Source of the DNA: Cystobacter ferrugineus
GTDB lineage: Bacteria; Myxococcota; Myxococcia; Myxococcales; Myxococcaceae
Assembly: GCF_001887355.1 (NCBI RefSeq)
Contig: NZ_MPIN01000003.1
Span: 887,956 to 951,955 of the forward strand
Length of the DNA: 64,000 nucleotides
Direction: 5' to 3'
Both the position numbers and the translations under genes were made by a program. A model generated the notes under the pieces. That model worked only from the letters and a program-made list of their open reading frames with translations. It did not search any database and had not been told where the DNA came from. Position 1 is the stretch's first letter; the number at the start of each line of letters is the position of its first letter. Positions 36,981 through 46,240 of this stretch are shown in pieces.

Positions 36981-38177
36981 TCAGGCCGGGTGCAGTTCCA
37001 GGGGAAGTACCGCGGGCCCACGGGTCGTCACCGCCACGTTCCACGTCACGGGACCGGGCTCGCGCACCAGCCGGTCACACCGCTCGAGCAGCACCTCCAT
37101 GGCCAGGCGCGCCTCCAGCCGGGCCAGGGGTGCCCCCACACAGAAATGAATGCCCTGGCCGAAGGCCAGACTCGGTACGCCCGTGCGATCCATGTCGAAG
37201 CGGTGGGCGTCGCGATAGACGGACTCGTCCCGGTTGGCCGAGACGAACTGCACGAGCAACACGGCCCCCTTGGGCAGCTTCACCCCGCCCAGCTCCGTCT
37301 CCTGGGTGGTGGTGCGGATGGTGGACTGGGAGGGTGACTCGAAGCGCAGCACCTCCTCGATGAACCTGGGCACGAGCGTCCGATCCTTCTTCAGCCGCGC
37401 CCAGATGTCCGGGTTGTCCGCCAGGGTTAGCCCGCAGAGCCCCAGCAGGTCATACGTCGTCTCCAGTCCCGCGATGAGCAGCAGGACGAGGAAGCCCATC
37501 AGCTCGTCATCCGACAGCACCCCGCCTTGCGCCCGGGCCTGCAGCAGATCACTCACCACGTCGTTGCCGGGCTCGCGTCGGCGCAGCTCCAGGACGCCGT
37601 TCAGGTGGTGCTTCATATCGTCCAGGGCGGCGACCAGCTCGGCCCGTCGCTCCGTGGCCTCCGCGGGGATGATGCCAACGCCCGTCACCGCGTCCGCCCA
37701 GCTCTTGAAGCGCGGCGCCAACGAGGCATCCAACCCCAGCAGCGCGCTCATGGCTCGCGAGGGCAGCGCCAGGGCCATCGACTCGACGAAGTCCACCCGG
37801 CGGCGCGCCAGCATGTCGGCGACGATCGACTCCGCCGAGGCGCGGATGAAAGGCTCCAGACGGGCCACGCCCGGAGCCGAGAAGGTCCGGGTGATGAGCG
37901 ACCGCAAGCGGGTGTGGGTCGGCGGATCCGTCATCAGAAGGGAGTCGATCACCGGGTTGCGCTGCTCGAGCCAGGCCGGCTGCACGGAGGGACGGAAGCC
38001 CTCGGACGAGAAGAGCTGCGGATTCTTGAGGACATAGAGCACGTCCTCATAGCGGGTCACCGCCCACATCCCTCCCGGCTCCACCTGGCTGACCGGCGCT
38101 TCCCGCCGAAGTGCCGCATAGAAGGGGTGCGGATTGTTCCAGATCTCGGGCGCGTAGATATTGGGTCGCTGGGTCAT
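36981..38177 (-). CDS. Cytochrome P450
   Basis: 398 aa, soluble bacterial class. I-helix motif LLIAGLETTYDLL (AGxET), K-helix EEVLRFESP (ExxR type) and heme loop FGQGIHFCVGAPLARLE with the axial Cys. The start MTQRPNIYAPEIWNNPHPFY at 38177 is typical of this class. Substrate unknown; no ferredoxin or reductase gene is adjacent, so electrons come from elsewhere. Convergent with ackA. Confidence 0.95.
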   Translation of the reverse strand: MTQRPNIYAPEIWNNPHPFYAALRREAPVSQVEPGGMWAVTRYEDVLYVLKNPQLFSSEGFRPSVQPAWLEQRNPVIDSLLMTDPPTHTRLRSLITRTFSAPGVARLEPFIRASAESIVADMLARRRVDFVESMALALPSRAMSALLGLDASLAPRFKSWADAVTGVGIIPAEATERRAELVAALDDMKHHLNGVLELRRREPGNDVVSDLLQARAQGGVLSDDELMGFLVLLLIAGLETTYDLLGLCGLTLADNPDIWARLKKDRTLVPRFIEEVLRFESPSQSTIRTTTQETELGGVKLPKGAVLLVQFVSANRDESVYRDAHRFDMDRTGVPSLAFGQGIHFCVGAPLARLEARLAMEVLLERCDRLVREPGPVTWNVAVTTRGPAVLPLELHPA

Positions 38178-38301
38178 GAAGGGGACTCGAGCAAGGACAT
38201 CAAGGATAGGTCCGGCCGCGCACCGGCGGCAATGAGCCCTCTCCCGCACCTTGGCGGAGAAGCGCACCATGCGGGCATGATGAGGCCAGGAAGGGGCGAA
38301 G

Positions 38302-38766
38302 ATGATCCAGGTCGTCGAGGGAGATCTGCTGGACCAGCGTGCGGATGCGATCGTCAATGCCTGGAACCGGAACATCATCCCCTGGTGGCTGCTGCTGCCG
38401 CAGGGGGTGTCGGGGGCCATCAAGCGGCGAGGGGGTCTCCAGCCCTTTCGCGAGCTGGGGCGCGTGGGCCCCATGCCGCTGGGCTCGGCGGTCGTCACCT
38501 CCGCTGGGCGGCTGCCCTACCAGGGCATCATCCACGTGGCGGGCATCAACATGCTGTGGCGCGCCTCGGAGCGGTCCATCCGTGACTCGGCGCGCAACGC
38601 GCTGGCCCGGGCGCGCGAGCGCTCCTGGCGCTCGCTGGCGTTCCCCGTCATCGGCGCGGGTAGCGGCGGATTCAACGAAGAGCGAGCGCTGAGCTTCCTG
38701 CTCTCGGCGCTGGAGGAGGAAGCCGCGGAGTTCGACCTCACCGTGGTGCGCTACCGGCAACACTGA
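38302..38766 (+). CDS. Macro-domain protein
   Basis: 154 aa. It begins MIQVVEGDLLDQRADAIVNA, the typical start of Macro domains; GVSGAI is the diphosphate loop and FPVIGAGSGGF the second loop. Binds ADP-ribose or acts as a hydrolase of ADP-ribose conjugates. The usual NAANxxL reads NAWNRNI here, so the distal-ribose contacts differ. Monocistronic. Confidence 0.88.
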   Translation: MIQVVEGDLLDQRADAIVNAWNRNIIPWWLLLPQGVSGAIKRRGGLQPFRELGRVGPMPLGSAVVTSAGRLPYQGIIHVAGINMLWRASERSIRDSARNALARARERSWRSLAFPVIGAGSGGFNEERALSFLLSALEEEAAEFDLTVVRYRQH

Positions 38767-38837
38767 GCGCGCCCTACCCGAGCAGCCAGACGAGCCCAGG
38801 ATGCCCGCGCGCCTCTCCGCGAGGTGTCTCTCCGCGA

Positions 38838-38882
38838 GGTGTCTGATGACACCACCCGGCGAGTCGCCTGAAATTCAGGCGA
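38838..38882. terminator. Two adjacent hairpins between macro-domain and sulfatase-family genes
   Basis: First GGTGTC-TGAT-GACACC (38838-38853), then the 19-bp palindrome TCGCCTGAAATTCAGGCGA (38864-38882). The latter ends four bases before a possible GTG start at 38887. A tandem CTCTCCGCGAGGTGT lies just upstream. Either a terminator or a leader hairpin of the next gene. Confidence 0.45.
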
Positions 38883-38904
38883 GGGGGTGTCAGTCGCCTC
38901 CCCG

Positions 38905-41031
38905 ATGAACACCCTGTCCGGTGAGATGAGGCCCCCTACCCCGCTCCCTTTCGTGCGTGTGCTCACCTGGGCCTGCCGGGGCGGGCTGTGCGCCTTCATC
39001 GGCCTCTACACCCTGTGTGCCGTGCTCAACATGCAGTTGGGCTATCAGGGCAACGAGAACACCGATCTCACCACCCTGGTGTGGCGGGAGTGGCGGCACG
39101 TGGTGTTGGGACAGGTGGCCCGACTGCTCACGGCGCATACGGTGCTGGGGCTGCTCGCGGGGCTCTGCCTGGGACTGGGCGCATGGGGCGTGGGCGTGAA
39201 GCGTTGGAGCACGGCCTTCCTGTGGGGGCTCGGCGGAAGCCTGCTCCTCGCATTGCTCGCCCTCCTGGGGGACATGGCACACCATCCCCATCTCTATGCC
39301 GCCACGCTCTACACGCGCGCGGAGTGGACGCGGGCCCTGCTGCTGGCTGTCAGTCAGACATCTCCCGCGCCCTGGCGCGCCCTGGCCGCGCTGCTCATCA
39401 CGATTGCTCCCGTGTTGGCGCTCTGGCGCCTCGGCAGGGAGCCTCGAGGGGAGGTCCAGACGCCACGGCGTGCGCCGGCCGCGCTGAAGCCCTTGGGAGT
39501 GGCCGTCCTGGGCGCGCTCCTCATGGGCTTGCTGCTCGCGTGGAATCCCCGCTCCGCGTCCTCCTCCGAGCGGCCCCGCCGCCCCAACCTGCTCATCCTC
39601 GCCTCGGACGGGCTGCGGCCGGATCACCTCTCGGGCAATGGCTATCCCCGCCCGACGTCGCCTCACATCGATCGGCTCATGCGCGAGGGCAGTCACTTCG
39701 AGGAGACGCTCGTGCAGATTCCGCGCACGGGGCCCTCATGGTCGACGCTGCTGAGCTCCCAGTGGGCGGGCCAGCACCCCATCCGTCACACCATGGTGGG
39801 CCCCGAGGCACGAACTCAATCCTTTCCCACGCTCGCCACCGCGCTGCGCGAGGCGGGCTGGCGGACGGCGGTGCTGTCTGACTATGCGGGTGACATCTTC
39901 TCGCGCCTGCCGCTGGGCTTCGAGCACGTGAGCGCCCCCGCCTTCAACTTCCCCGAGCTCATCCGCCAGCGCATGCTCATCACCCAGGTGACGCTGTTGC
40001 CGTGGACCGCGCTCGTGCCCTCGTTCTTCTCCGAGCGGCAGCAGTTTCCCGAGCTCACCGATCCCTCCCCGCTCGCGGCGAGCACCCGCCGCGCGCTCGA
40101 GGGCTTCGGCTCCGACGAGCCCTTCGCGCTGCTCGTGTTCGCCTCGGTGACGCACTTCCCCTACGCCGCGCCGCATCCGCACGAAGGCCAGTTCCTCGCG
40201 CCCGGAGAGCAGGGGCCCTGGCGCTTCGGGGCCACGCCCCTGATGGAGGCGCCGCGCTCGCCTCCGAGCGACTCGGACAAGGCGGCGCTGGTGGCCAACT
40301 ATGACGCGAGCGTGCTCGCCTTCGATGCGTTCGTGGGGCGGACGATGGAAGAGCTGGAGCGGCGGGGGCTCGCGGAGGACACGCTGGTGGTGGTGGTGTC
40401 GGACCACGGCGAGCACCTGGAGGAGAGCGACCGGGGAATGGGCCATGGGGAGCACCTGTGGGGCGGCGAGGCCCTGCGCGTGCCCTTCATCCTGCGCTGG
40501 CCCGGCAAGGTGGCGGCGGGCCGGGAGGTGGCCACGCGCGCGCGGGCCATCGACGTGGCGCCCACCCTGCTGGAGCTGCTGGGCGTGGAGGCCCCGGAGC
40601 GCTTCCAGGGGCGCTCGTTGGCTTCCCAGCTCACGCCGGGGCGGGCGCCTCCCGCGCTGGAGGAGCTGCCCGCGCTCATCGAGACGGACCTCTGGTTCTC
40701 GGATCGAGATGACCAGCGCTACCAACAATTCCGCCTGCCCTACCCCTGGCTCTACGAGACCATGAGGGCCGAGCCTGGCACGGGGGACCTTTCACTCAAG
40801 CCCGAGTGGGAGGAGGCGGTGGAGCGCGCCAGGCACCGGGGCCTCTACCTGGGCCGCTGGAAGCTGTTGGAGCTGCCCATGCGAGAGGGCGTGCGCGTGG
40901 AGCTCTATGACGTCCGAGCGGACCCCGGGGAGCGGCACGAGGTGTCCGCCGCGCATCCCGAGGTGGTGGCCGAGTTGCGCGCCCGGCTCCACCGGGAGCG
41001 CACCTGGGGCGAGGCCACCGGGTCGTTCTGA
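38905..41031 (+). CDS. Membrane alkaline-phosphatase-superfamily (sulfatase-like) protein
   Basis: About 708 aa. Four or five N-terminal membrane helices (residues about 15-220) precede a periplasmic AP-superfamily domain: NLLILASDGLRPDHLSG (metal Asp), VVVVSDHGEHLEE and MGHGEHLWGG (metal Asp/His). At the nucleophile position the sequence is RTGPSWSTLL. There is no C/S-x-P-x-R, so it is not a formylglycine sulfatase; the Thr suggests an LtaS/EptA-like phospho-transferase or hydrolase on envelope glycans or lipids. Start choice between GTG 38887, ATG 38905 and ATG 38926 is open. Confidence 0.8.
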   Translation: MNTLSGEMRPPTPLPFVRVLTWACRGGLCAFIGLYTLCAVLNMQLGYQGNENTDLTTLVWREWRHVVLGQVARLLTAHTVLGLLAGLCLGLGAWGVGVKRWSTAFLWGLGGSLLLALLALLGDMAHHPHLYAATLYTRAEWTRALLLAVSQTSPAPWRALAALLITIAPVLALWRLGREPRGEVQTPRRAPAALKPLGVAVLGALLMGLLLAWNPRSASSSERPRRPNLLILASDGLRPDHLSGNGYPRPTSPHIDRLMREGSHFEETLVQIPRTGPSWSTLLSSQWAGQHPIRHTMVGPEARTQSFPTLATALREAGWRTAVLSDYAGDIFSRLPLGFEHVSAPAFNFPELIRQRMLITQVTLLPWTALVPSFFSERQQFPELTDPSPLAASTRRALEGFGSDEPFALLVFASVTHFPYAAPHPHEGQFLAPGEQGPWRFGATPLMEAPRSPPSDSDKAALVANYDASVLAFDAFVGRTMEELERRGLAEDTLVVVVSDHGEHLEESDRGMGHGEHLWGGEALRVPFILRWPGKVAAGREVATRARAIDVAPTLLELLGVEAPERFQGRSLASQLTPGRAPPALEELPALIETDLWFSDRDDQRYQQFRLPYPWLYETMRAEPGTGDLSLKPEWEEAVERARHRGLYLGRWKLLELPMREGVRVELYDVRADPGERHEVSAAHPEVVAELRARLHRERTWGEATGSF

Positions 41032-41189
41032 AAAATGGCCCGGCTGCCTGGGTGCATCTGCCTTGTGCTGGGTCGGGTGCAGGGGACCACTATATCTTGG
41101 GCCTGCTTACCTCTTCTCAACACCCTCTAACGTGCCCACACGAGGAACCGCTTCTCGCCGTCCATCGTTGGAGTCTCCTGCTACCCCTC

Positions 41190-43121
41190 ATGCGGTTCAA
41201 AGTGTCCACCATGTCCTGGCGCATGGTCTTTGTCTTCTGCATCCTGTCGCTGCTGCCCCCCCAGGCGGTGGCCCAGGAGGCGCGTCCGGCTGGAAAGTCC
41301 GTGCTCCTGCTCATTCCCGAGGATACGGCGCTGCCCGCCATGGCGACGCTCGTCGCCAGTCTCCGCTCCTCCTTGTGGGAGGCCCGGGACGGCCCGATCA
41401 CTCTGGATGTCGAGAGCCTGGATCTGGGTTGGGCCCGCGGGCCTGCCTACACACACGCCCTGCACACCTGGTATCTGGCCAAGTACCGGGAGCGTCGGCC
41501 GGATGCCCTCATCGCGTTCCGCTCTGACGCCATCCAGTTGGCCCTGCAGCTGCGCCGGGAGCTGTGGCCGGATATCCCGATGATCGTCCTCTCCGAGGAC
41601 GAGCGGCTCTGGGAGCAGCAGCCTCGCCCGGAGCGGGTGGCGGGCCTCTGGCTGCATTATGACATGCGGGCCACCGCGGAGCTGGCCCTGCAGCTGCTGC
41701 CCAGCACACGGAGGCTGGCGCTCGTCAACGGCTCCAGTCCCTGGGAGCGCGCTCAGCAGGAGCAGATGGTGCGAGAGCTGCAACCGCTGCTGGCGCAGCG
41801 GGGGCTGGAGTTCATCGACCTGAGCAACCTGCCGCTGGCCGAGCTGCTCGAGCGCGCGAGGACCCTGCCGGACGATACCACTGTCCTCACCTTCACCTTC
41901 ATGACCGATCCCAGCGGGAGACCCTTCGTGGGGCGCGAGATCGCACGCCTGTTGCTCTCCGCCAGCAACCGGCCCTGCTTCGCCCTCCACGACACCGTCC
42001 TGGGTCTGGGGTTCGTCGGCGGAGCGCTCGTCAGCTACGAGGCCGTGGGCCAACAGCTGGGCATGCTCACCTCCCGCGTATTGCGTGGAGAACAGGAGGA
42101 ATTCCTCGCGCCCCTGAAGCCGGCCCCCGTGGACACGCGGGCGGTCGATGCCCGCGCGCTGCGGCGCTGGGGCATCCCCCGCGATCGGGTGCCTCCCGGG
42201 GTGCGGCTCGCCTTCGACGAGCCCACGCTCTGGGAGCGCTACCGCTGGTGGGTCCTGGGGGCACTGACGATCAGCGGCCTGCAGGCGCTGGTGGCCGGGG
42301 GGCTCGTGGTGGAGCGCCGCCGCCGCATGCGTGCCCAGGCCGAGCTCCTCGAGCGCCAACGCCTGGAGAAGCTCGCGGAGATGGAGGCGCGTCGAACCCT
42401 GGATCAACTGGCCCACGTGAGCCGGGTGGCCGCCCTGGGCGAGCTGGCCGCCTCACTGGCTCATGAACTCAACCAGCCCCTGGCCGCCATCCTCAGCAAC
42501 GCCCAGGCCGCACGCCGCCTGCTGAACACCACCCCCGCGCAGTTGGACGAGGTGCGCGAGGCCCTCGGGGACATCATCTCCGACGACAAGCGCGCGGGCG
42601 AAGTCATTCACCGCATGCGCGCGCTGCTCAAGCGGGGGGAGCCCCGGCAGGAGCTCCACTCGCTCAATGATCTGGTGCGCGAGGTGGCGCGCCTGCTGGC
42701 CAACGACATGCACCTGCGCGGCGCGACCCTGCAACTGGCGCTGGCCCCGTCGCTGCCCGCCGTCCAGGGGGACGGAATCCAGCTCCAACAGGTGGTGCTC
42801 AACCTGCTCATCAACGCCATGGATGCCATGGCGGATGTCCCCGCGGGCCAGCGCCAGCTCCAGGTCCGCACCGCCTCGCCAGGCCCGGGGCAGGTGGAGC
42901 TGAGCGTGCAGGACTCGGGAGGAGGGATCGAGCCGTCGCGGCTGGCCCTCATCTTCGAGCCCTTCTACTCCACCAAGGAGCACGGGCTGGGCATGGGGCT
43001 GTCCATCAGCCGCTCCATCGTCGAGGCGCACGGCGGCCGCTTGCAAGCCGAGAGCCCTCCGGGGCAGGGGGCTCTGCTACGGTGCGTGCTTCCCGCGCTG
43101 CACACGGAGTCCTCGCCATGA
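41190..43121 (+). CDS. Sensor histidine kinase with ABC-substrate-binding-like periplasmic domain
   Basis: 643 aa. Signal peptide (WRMVFVFCILSLLPPQAVAQ), then a periplasmic domain of about 300 residues similar to ABC_sub_bind proteins (VLLLIPEDTALPAMATLVAS). One membrane helix lies near residue 360 (WVLGALTISGLQALVAGGLV). FixL-type HisKA follows with ELAASLAHELNQPLAAILS (His in HELNQP) and an HATPase_c domain (GGGIEPSRLALIFEPFYSTK, GLGMGLSISRSIV). Senses a small extracytoplasmic ligand and phosphorylates the overlapping FixJ-like regulator (ATGA). Start at ATG 41190; 41211 is possible. Confidence 0.9.
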   Translation: MRFKVSTMSWRMVFVFCILSLLPPQAVAQEARPAGKSVLLLIPEDTALPAMATLVASLRSSLWEARDGPITLDVESLDLGWARGPAYTHALHTWYLAKYRERRPDALIAFRSDAIQLALQLRRELWPDIPMIVLSEDERLWEQQPRPERVAGLWLHYDMRATAELALQLLPSTRRLALVNGSSPWERAQQEQMVRELQPLLAQRGLEFIDLSNLPLAELLERARTLPDDTTVLTFTFMTDPSGRPFVGREIARLLLSASNRPCFALHDTVLGLGFVGGALVSYEAVGQQLGMLTSRVLRGEQEEFLAPLKPAPVDTRAVDARALRRWGIPRDRVPPGVRLAFDEPTLWERYRWWVLGALTISGLQALVAGGLVVERRRRMRAQAELLERQRLEKLAEMEARRTLDQLAHVSRVAALGELAASLAHELNQPLAAILSNAQAARRLLNTTPAQLDEVREALGDIISDDKRAGEVIHRMRALLKRGEPRQELHSLNDLVREVARLLANDMHLRGATLQLALAPSLPAVQGDGIQLQQVVLNLLINAMDAMADVPAGQRQLQVRTASPGPGQVELSVQDSGGGIEPSRLALIFEPFYSTKEHGLGMGLSISRSIVEAHGGRLQAESPPGQGALLRCVLPALHTESSP

Positions 43122-43732
43122 CGCAAGCCCCCGCCACCATCTTCCTCGTGGACGACGATGAGTCCGTGCTGCGGGGGATGGGGCGGCTGCTGCGGGCCGC
43201 CGGCTATGCCACGAAGCCCTTCGCCTCGCCCTCCGAGTTCCTCGCGCAGCTCTCCGGGGACACGCCGGGCTGCGCCGTGCTGGACCTGCGGATGCCGGGG
43301 CTGAACGGGCTGGAGTTGCAGCAGGCCATGGAGTCCAAGAATTGCCACCTGCCTGTCATCTTCATCTCCGGCCACGGGGATGTGCCGGCCAGTGTCAGGG
43401 CCATGAAGGCCGGCGCCGTGGACTTCCTCCTGAAGCCCTTTGATGAGCAACAACTGCTGGGAGCCATCTCCGAGGCCTTGCTCAAGGACGCGGCGGTCCG
43501 CGCTGGCCGCGCCGAGACCGCCGCGCTGCATGCCCGTCATGCCGTCCTCACTCCCCGCGAGCGCGAGGTCTGCGCGCTGGTGGCCCAGGGGCTGACCAAC
43601 AAGGAGGTCGCCCAGCGGCTGGGCACCACCGAGAAGACCATCAAGGTGCACCGCGCCCGCGTCATCCAGAAGCTGGACGTGGACTCGGTGGCGGAGCTGG
43701 TGCGGTTCGTGGACCGGCTGGGCCAGGGCTGA
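43118..43732 (+). CDS. FixJ/NarL-type response regulator
   Basis: 204 aa. Receiver (IFLVDDDESVLRGMGRLL, AVLDLRMPGLNGLEL with Asp, FISGHGDVPASVRAM, LKPFDEQQ) and a LuxR-type HTH (LTPREREVCALVAQGL, NKEVAQRLGTTEKTIKVHRA). Partner of the overlapping kinase. Its last about 20 codons plus the following about 40 bp are copied twice downstream, each time ahead of another gene. Confidence 0.93.
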   Translation: MTQAPATIFLVDDDESVLRGMGRLLRAAGYATKPFASPSEFLAQLSGDTPGCAVLDLRMPGLNGLELQQAMESKNCHLPVIFISGHGDVPASVRAMKAGAVDFLLKPFDEQQLLGAISEALLKDAAVRAGRAETAALHARHAVLTPREREVCALVAQGLTNKEVAQRLGTTEKTIKVHRARVIQKLDVDSVAELVRFVDRLGQG

Positions 43733-43775
43733 GCCCGCGCGGTGTAAGCACTAGGTCCAATATTCATGGTCTGAC
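43670..43775 (+). repeat. Repeat A: 3' end of FixJ-like gene plus leader
   Basis: The original copy: the codons for KLDVDSVAELVRFVDRLGQG, the stop, and the leader GGTGTAAGCACTAGGTCCAA and on. Copy B aligns without gaps at an offset of exactly 1600 bp. Confidence 0.9.
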
Positions 43776-43843
43776 ACGCTGATAGGTTCCGCGCTCGCCA
43801 GGAATGGAACTTCGAGCGATCCGCGCTCGAAGAAAAGGAGCCT

Positions 43844-45199
43844 ATGGCGACGAGCGCTGATTTGGACTTCGAGACTGCATACGAGATCGGCTGCGAGGGA
43901 TATACCTATCTCTATCCCCTCGTGTTGATGGACGTGACGCGCCGGCAGATGACGAACGTCAAGGAGATCGACAGCACCGCCCAGCGAGGCCCGGCCAACA
44001 TGTTCGTGAATAACCCGAGCTTCCCGGGGCCGGAAGACTACACCGTGGTGCGACCCAACTTCGACACGCTCTATTCGACTGCGTGGCTCGATCTCGTGCG
44101 CGAGCCCATGGTCATCAAGGTCCCTGCGTCCGATGGGCGCTACTACCTCTTGCCCATGCTCGACATGTGGACGGACGTCTTCGCCTGCGCCGGCCCCCGC
44201 ACGACGGGGACCGCGGCCCAGGAGTTCGTCGTCGTCGGCCCGGGGTGGAGCGGGACGATCAACCCGGCCCTGAACCTGCAACGGATCGACGCGCCAACGC
44301 CCCATGTCTGGATCATCGGACGAACGCAGTGCAACGGTGAATCGGACTACGCCAGCGTGCACGAGTTCCAGAATGGCCTCCAGATCATCCCTTACTCCGC
44401 CTACGAGGCCGGGCAGCAGCCGCCGCCGCCCGTCGGGTCAGACACCGATGACATCGGCCGCGAAGAGCCGTTGGTGATCGTGGAGAAGATGACGCCCGAG
44501 GCGTTCTTCGCCTATGGCGCGGACCTGATGCGCCAGAATCCCGCGCACTTCAATGACTACCCCATCCTCGCGCGTCTGGCGCGGGCAGGCTTCGTGGCGG
44601 GCCAGCCGTTCGACCTGAACGCAGCCCCGGCGGCGGTGCAAGACGCCTTCAGGAAAGCGGCCCCCGACGCCCTCGCCCAGATGAAGGAGAAGCAGACCTC
44701 CATCACGCCGCTGACGAATGGCTGGACATACGCGAACGAGCTGATGGGGACCTACGGGACGAGCTACCTCCGCCGCGCGATCATTGCCCTGATCGGACTG
44801 GGCGCCAATCTCCCGCAGGACGCCATCTACCCGGTCGCCTACGTGGATTCCACGAGCACCGTGCTGGACAGCGCCCTGTCTTACACGCTGCGCTTCGAGG
44901 CCAACAGCCTGCCACCGGTGAACGCCTTCTGGTCCGTGACGCTGTACGACGAGCAGGGATTCCAGGTCCCGAACGCCATCAACCGCTTCTCGCTGGGCAC
45001 GCGAAACAACCTGGCCGAGTCCGATGGCTACGTGACGGTGTACGTCCAGCGCTCCATGGACGAGGCCGATTCGAGGCGGTCGAACTGGCTGCCGGCACCA
45101 CAGCAGGGCGCGTTCAACCTCACCCTGCGGCTGTACTCGCCGAAGCAGGAGGCGATCAATGCGGATTGGCACCCGCCCGCGATCTCGCGAGCGACGTGA
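43844..45199 (+). CDS. DUF1254/DUF1214 protein
   Basis: 451 aa. N-terminal DUF1254 (AYEIGCEGYTYLYPLVLMDV, VVRPNFDTLYSTAWLDL, LLPMLDMWTDVFACAGPRT) and C-terminal DUF1214 (FWSVTLYDEQGFQV, NLAESDGYVTVYVQ). Family function is not established. No signal peptide, although many homologues are exported. An AAAAGGAG ribosome-binding site precedes the ATG at 43844. It lies directly behind repeat A, so it may be controlled by the FixJ-like regulator. Confidence 0.93.
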   Translation: MATSADLDFETAYEIGCEGYTYLYPLVLMDVTRRQMTNVKEIDSTAQRGPANMFVNNPSFPGPEDYTVVRPNFDTLYSTAWLDLVREPMVIKVPASDGRYYLLPMLDMWTDVFACAGPRTTGTAAQEFVVVGPGWSGTINPALNLQRIDAPTPHVWIIGRTQCNGESDYASVHEFQNGLQIIPYSAYEAGQQPPPPVGSDTDDIGREEPLVIVEKMTPEAFFAYGADLMRQNPAHFNDYPILARLARAGFVAGQPFDLNAAPAAVQDAFRKAAPDALAQMKEKQTSITPLTNGWTYANELMGTYGTSYLRRAIIALIGLGANLPQDAIYPVAYVDSTSTVLDSALSYTLRFEANSLPPVNAFWSVTLYDEQGFQVPNAINRFSLGTRNNLAESDGYVTVYVQRSMDEADSRRSNWLPAPQQGAFNLTLRLYSPKQEAINADWHPPAISRAT

Positions 45200-45494
45200 C
45201 CCTCGACAGCCGGGCGCGAGCTCGCGACTCCCGGTAGGCCAGACAGGGGCGGCGGAGGCCTGGTTCTGAAAGCTGGACGTGGACTCGGTGGCGGAGCTGG
45301 TGCGGTTCGTGGATGGGCTGGGCCAGGGCTGAGCCCCCGCGGTGTAAACACAAGGACCAATATCCACTTCCCGACATTCTAAGTAGAGAGCGGGGCGCAC
45401 GCTGGCTGTCTCCAGCGCAGCCCAGTGTGCGTCACGGAATGCTTGGCGACCGCTCGAACCCGGGCGGCGCCGCCATCTTTGGGGAGGAGAGTTC
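45200..45494 (+). other. Intergenic region carrying repeat B
   Basis: The 295 bp between the DUF1254 gene and the YWTD-type lipoprotein gene consist of a 70-bp spacer, repeat B (45270-45375) and a 120-bp leader with GGGGAGGAG before the next ATG. No gene seen. Confidence 0.6.
45270..45375 (+). repeat. Repeat B: copy of the FixJ 3' end and leader
   Basis: Aligned to 43670-43775; it still encodes KLDVDSVAELVRFVDGLGQG and a stop but has no gene upstream in frame. The leader keeps GGTGTAA-CAC-AGG-CCAATAT. Confidence 0.9.
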
Positions 45495-46202
45495 ATGTCC
45501 TATTTGCTTTCGAGGTGGCTCGCAGCGCCAGCCACCGCATTGCGCGCCGTACTGGTGCTTGGACTGGCTGCCAGCACCCTCGCCGCTTGTAACGACAGCG
45601 CACCGCCGATCAACGATACGCCCACCCTCTCCTCGGTGGCCAACCAGAGCATCACCGCTGGCAGCTCGACCGGCGACCTGGCCTTCACCGTGGGCGACGT
45701 GGAGACCGCCGCCGACAGACTCACGATCACCGCCACTTCCTCCAATACCGACCTGGTGCCCAACGGCCCCAGCAATCTCGTCCTCGGCGGCTCCGGCTCC
45801 AGCCGCACCCTCAACGTCGTCCCCGCCGCCGGCGCCAGCGGCTCCACCACCATCACCCTCTCGGTGAGTGACGGCTCCGCCACCACCTCCACCACCTTCG
45901 TGGTCGACGTTACCCGTCTTGCGAGCCTCTACGTCGACTCGAGCGGCGGGAAGGTGTACTACTCGACCCGCGGCAACAGTATCTATGTCGCCAACCTGGA
46001 CGGCTCCAACGCCACCACCCTGGTGACCAACCAGACCACAGTGCACGGAATTGCCATCGATGTCACGGCCGGGCGGCTGTATTGGGCGGATTGGCTGGCG
46101 GGAGTGCTCCGGAGCGCCAATCTGGCCGACGGCAGCGATAGCCAGGACGTGAACTCGGGCAGCAGCAGGAACTTGGGTCTGGCCTGGATGCCTGCGCCGT
46201 AG
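45495..46202 (+). CDS. Lipoprotein with Ig/cadherin-like and YWTD-propeller-like parts
   Basis: 235 aa. Signal peptide with lipobox (STLAAC). A Ser/Thr-rich Ig/cadherin-like region (TPTLSSVANQSITAGSSTGD, ASGSTTITLSVSDGSATTST) is followed by a partial LDL-receptor YWTD-type propeller (VYYSTRGNSIYVANLDGSNA, GRLYWADW). A full propeller needs about 250 residues and only about 90 are present, so it is either truncated or assembles with another protein. Envelope-anchored. Strong GGGGAGGAG before the ATG. Bracketed by repeats B and C. Confidence 0.7.
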   Translation: MSYLLSRWLAAPATALRAVLVLGLAASTLAACNDSAPPINDTPTLSSVANQSITAGSSTGDLAFTVGDVETAADRLTITATSSNTDLVPNGPSNLVLGGSGSSRTLNVVPAAGASGSTTITLSVSDGSATTSTTFVVDVTRLASLYVDSSGGKVYYSTRGNSIYVANLDGSNATTLVTNQTTVHGIAIDVTAGRLYWADWLAGVLRSANLADGSDSQDVNSGSSRNLGLAWMPAP

Positions 46203-46240
46203 CCAGGAAGCATAGGAAGGATTGAAGGCCTGTTGAGAGG

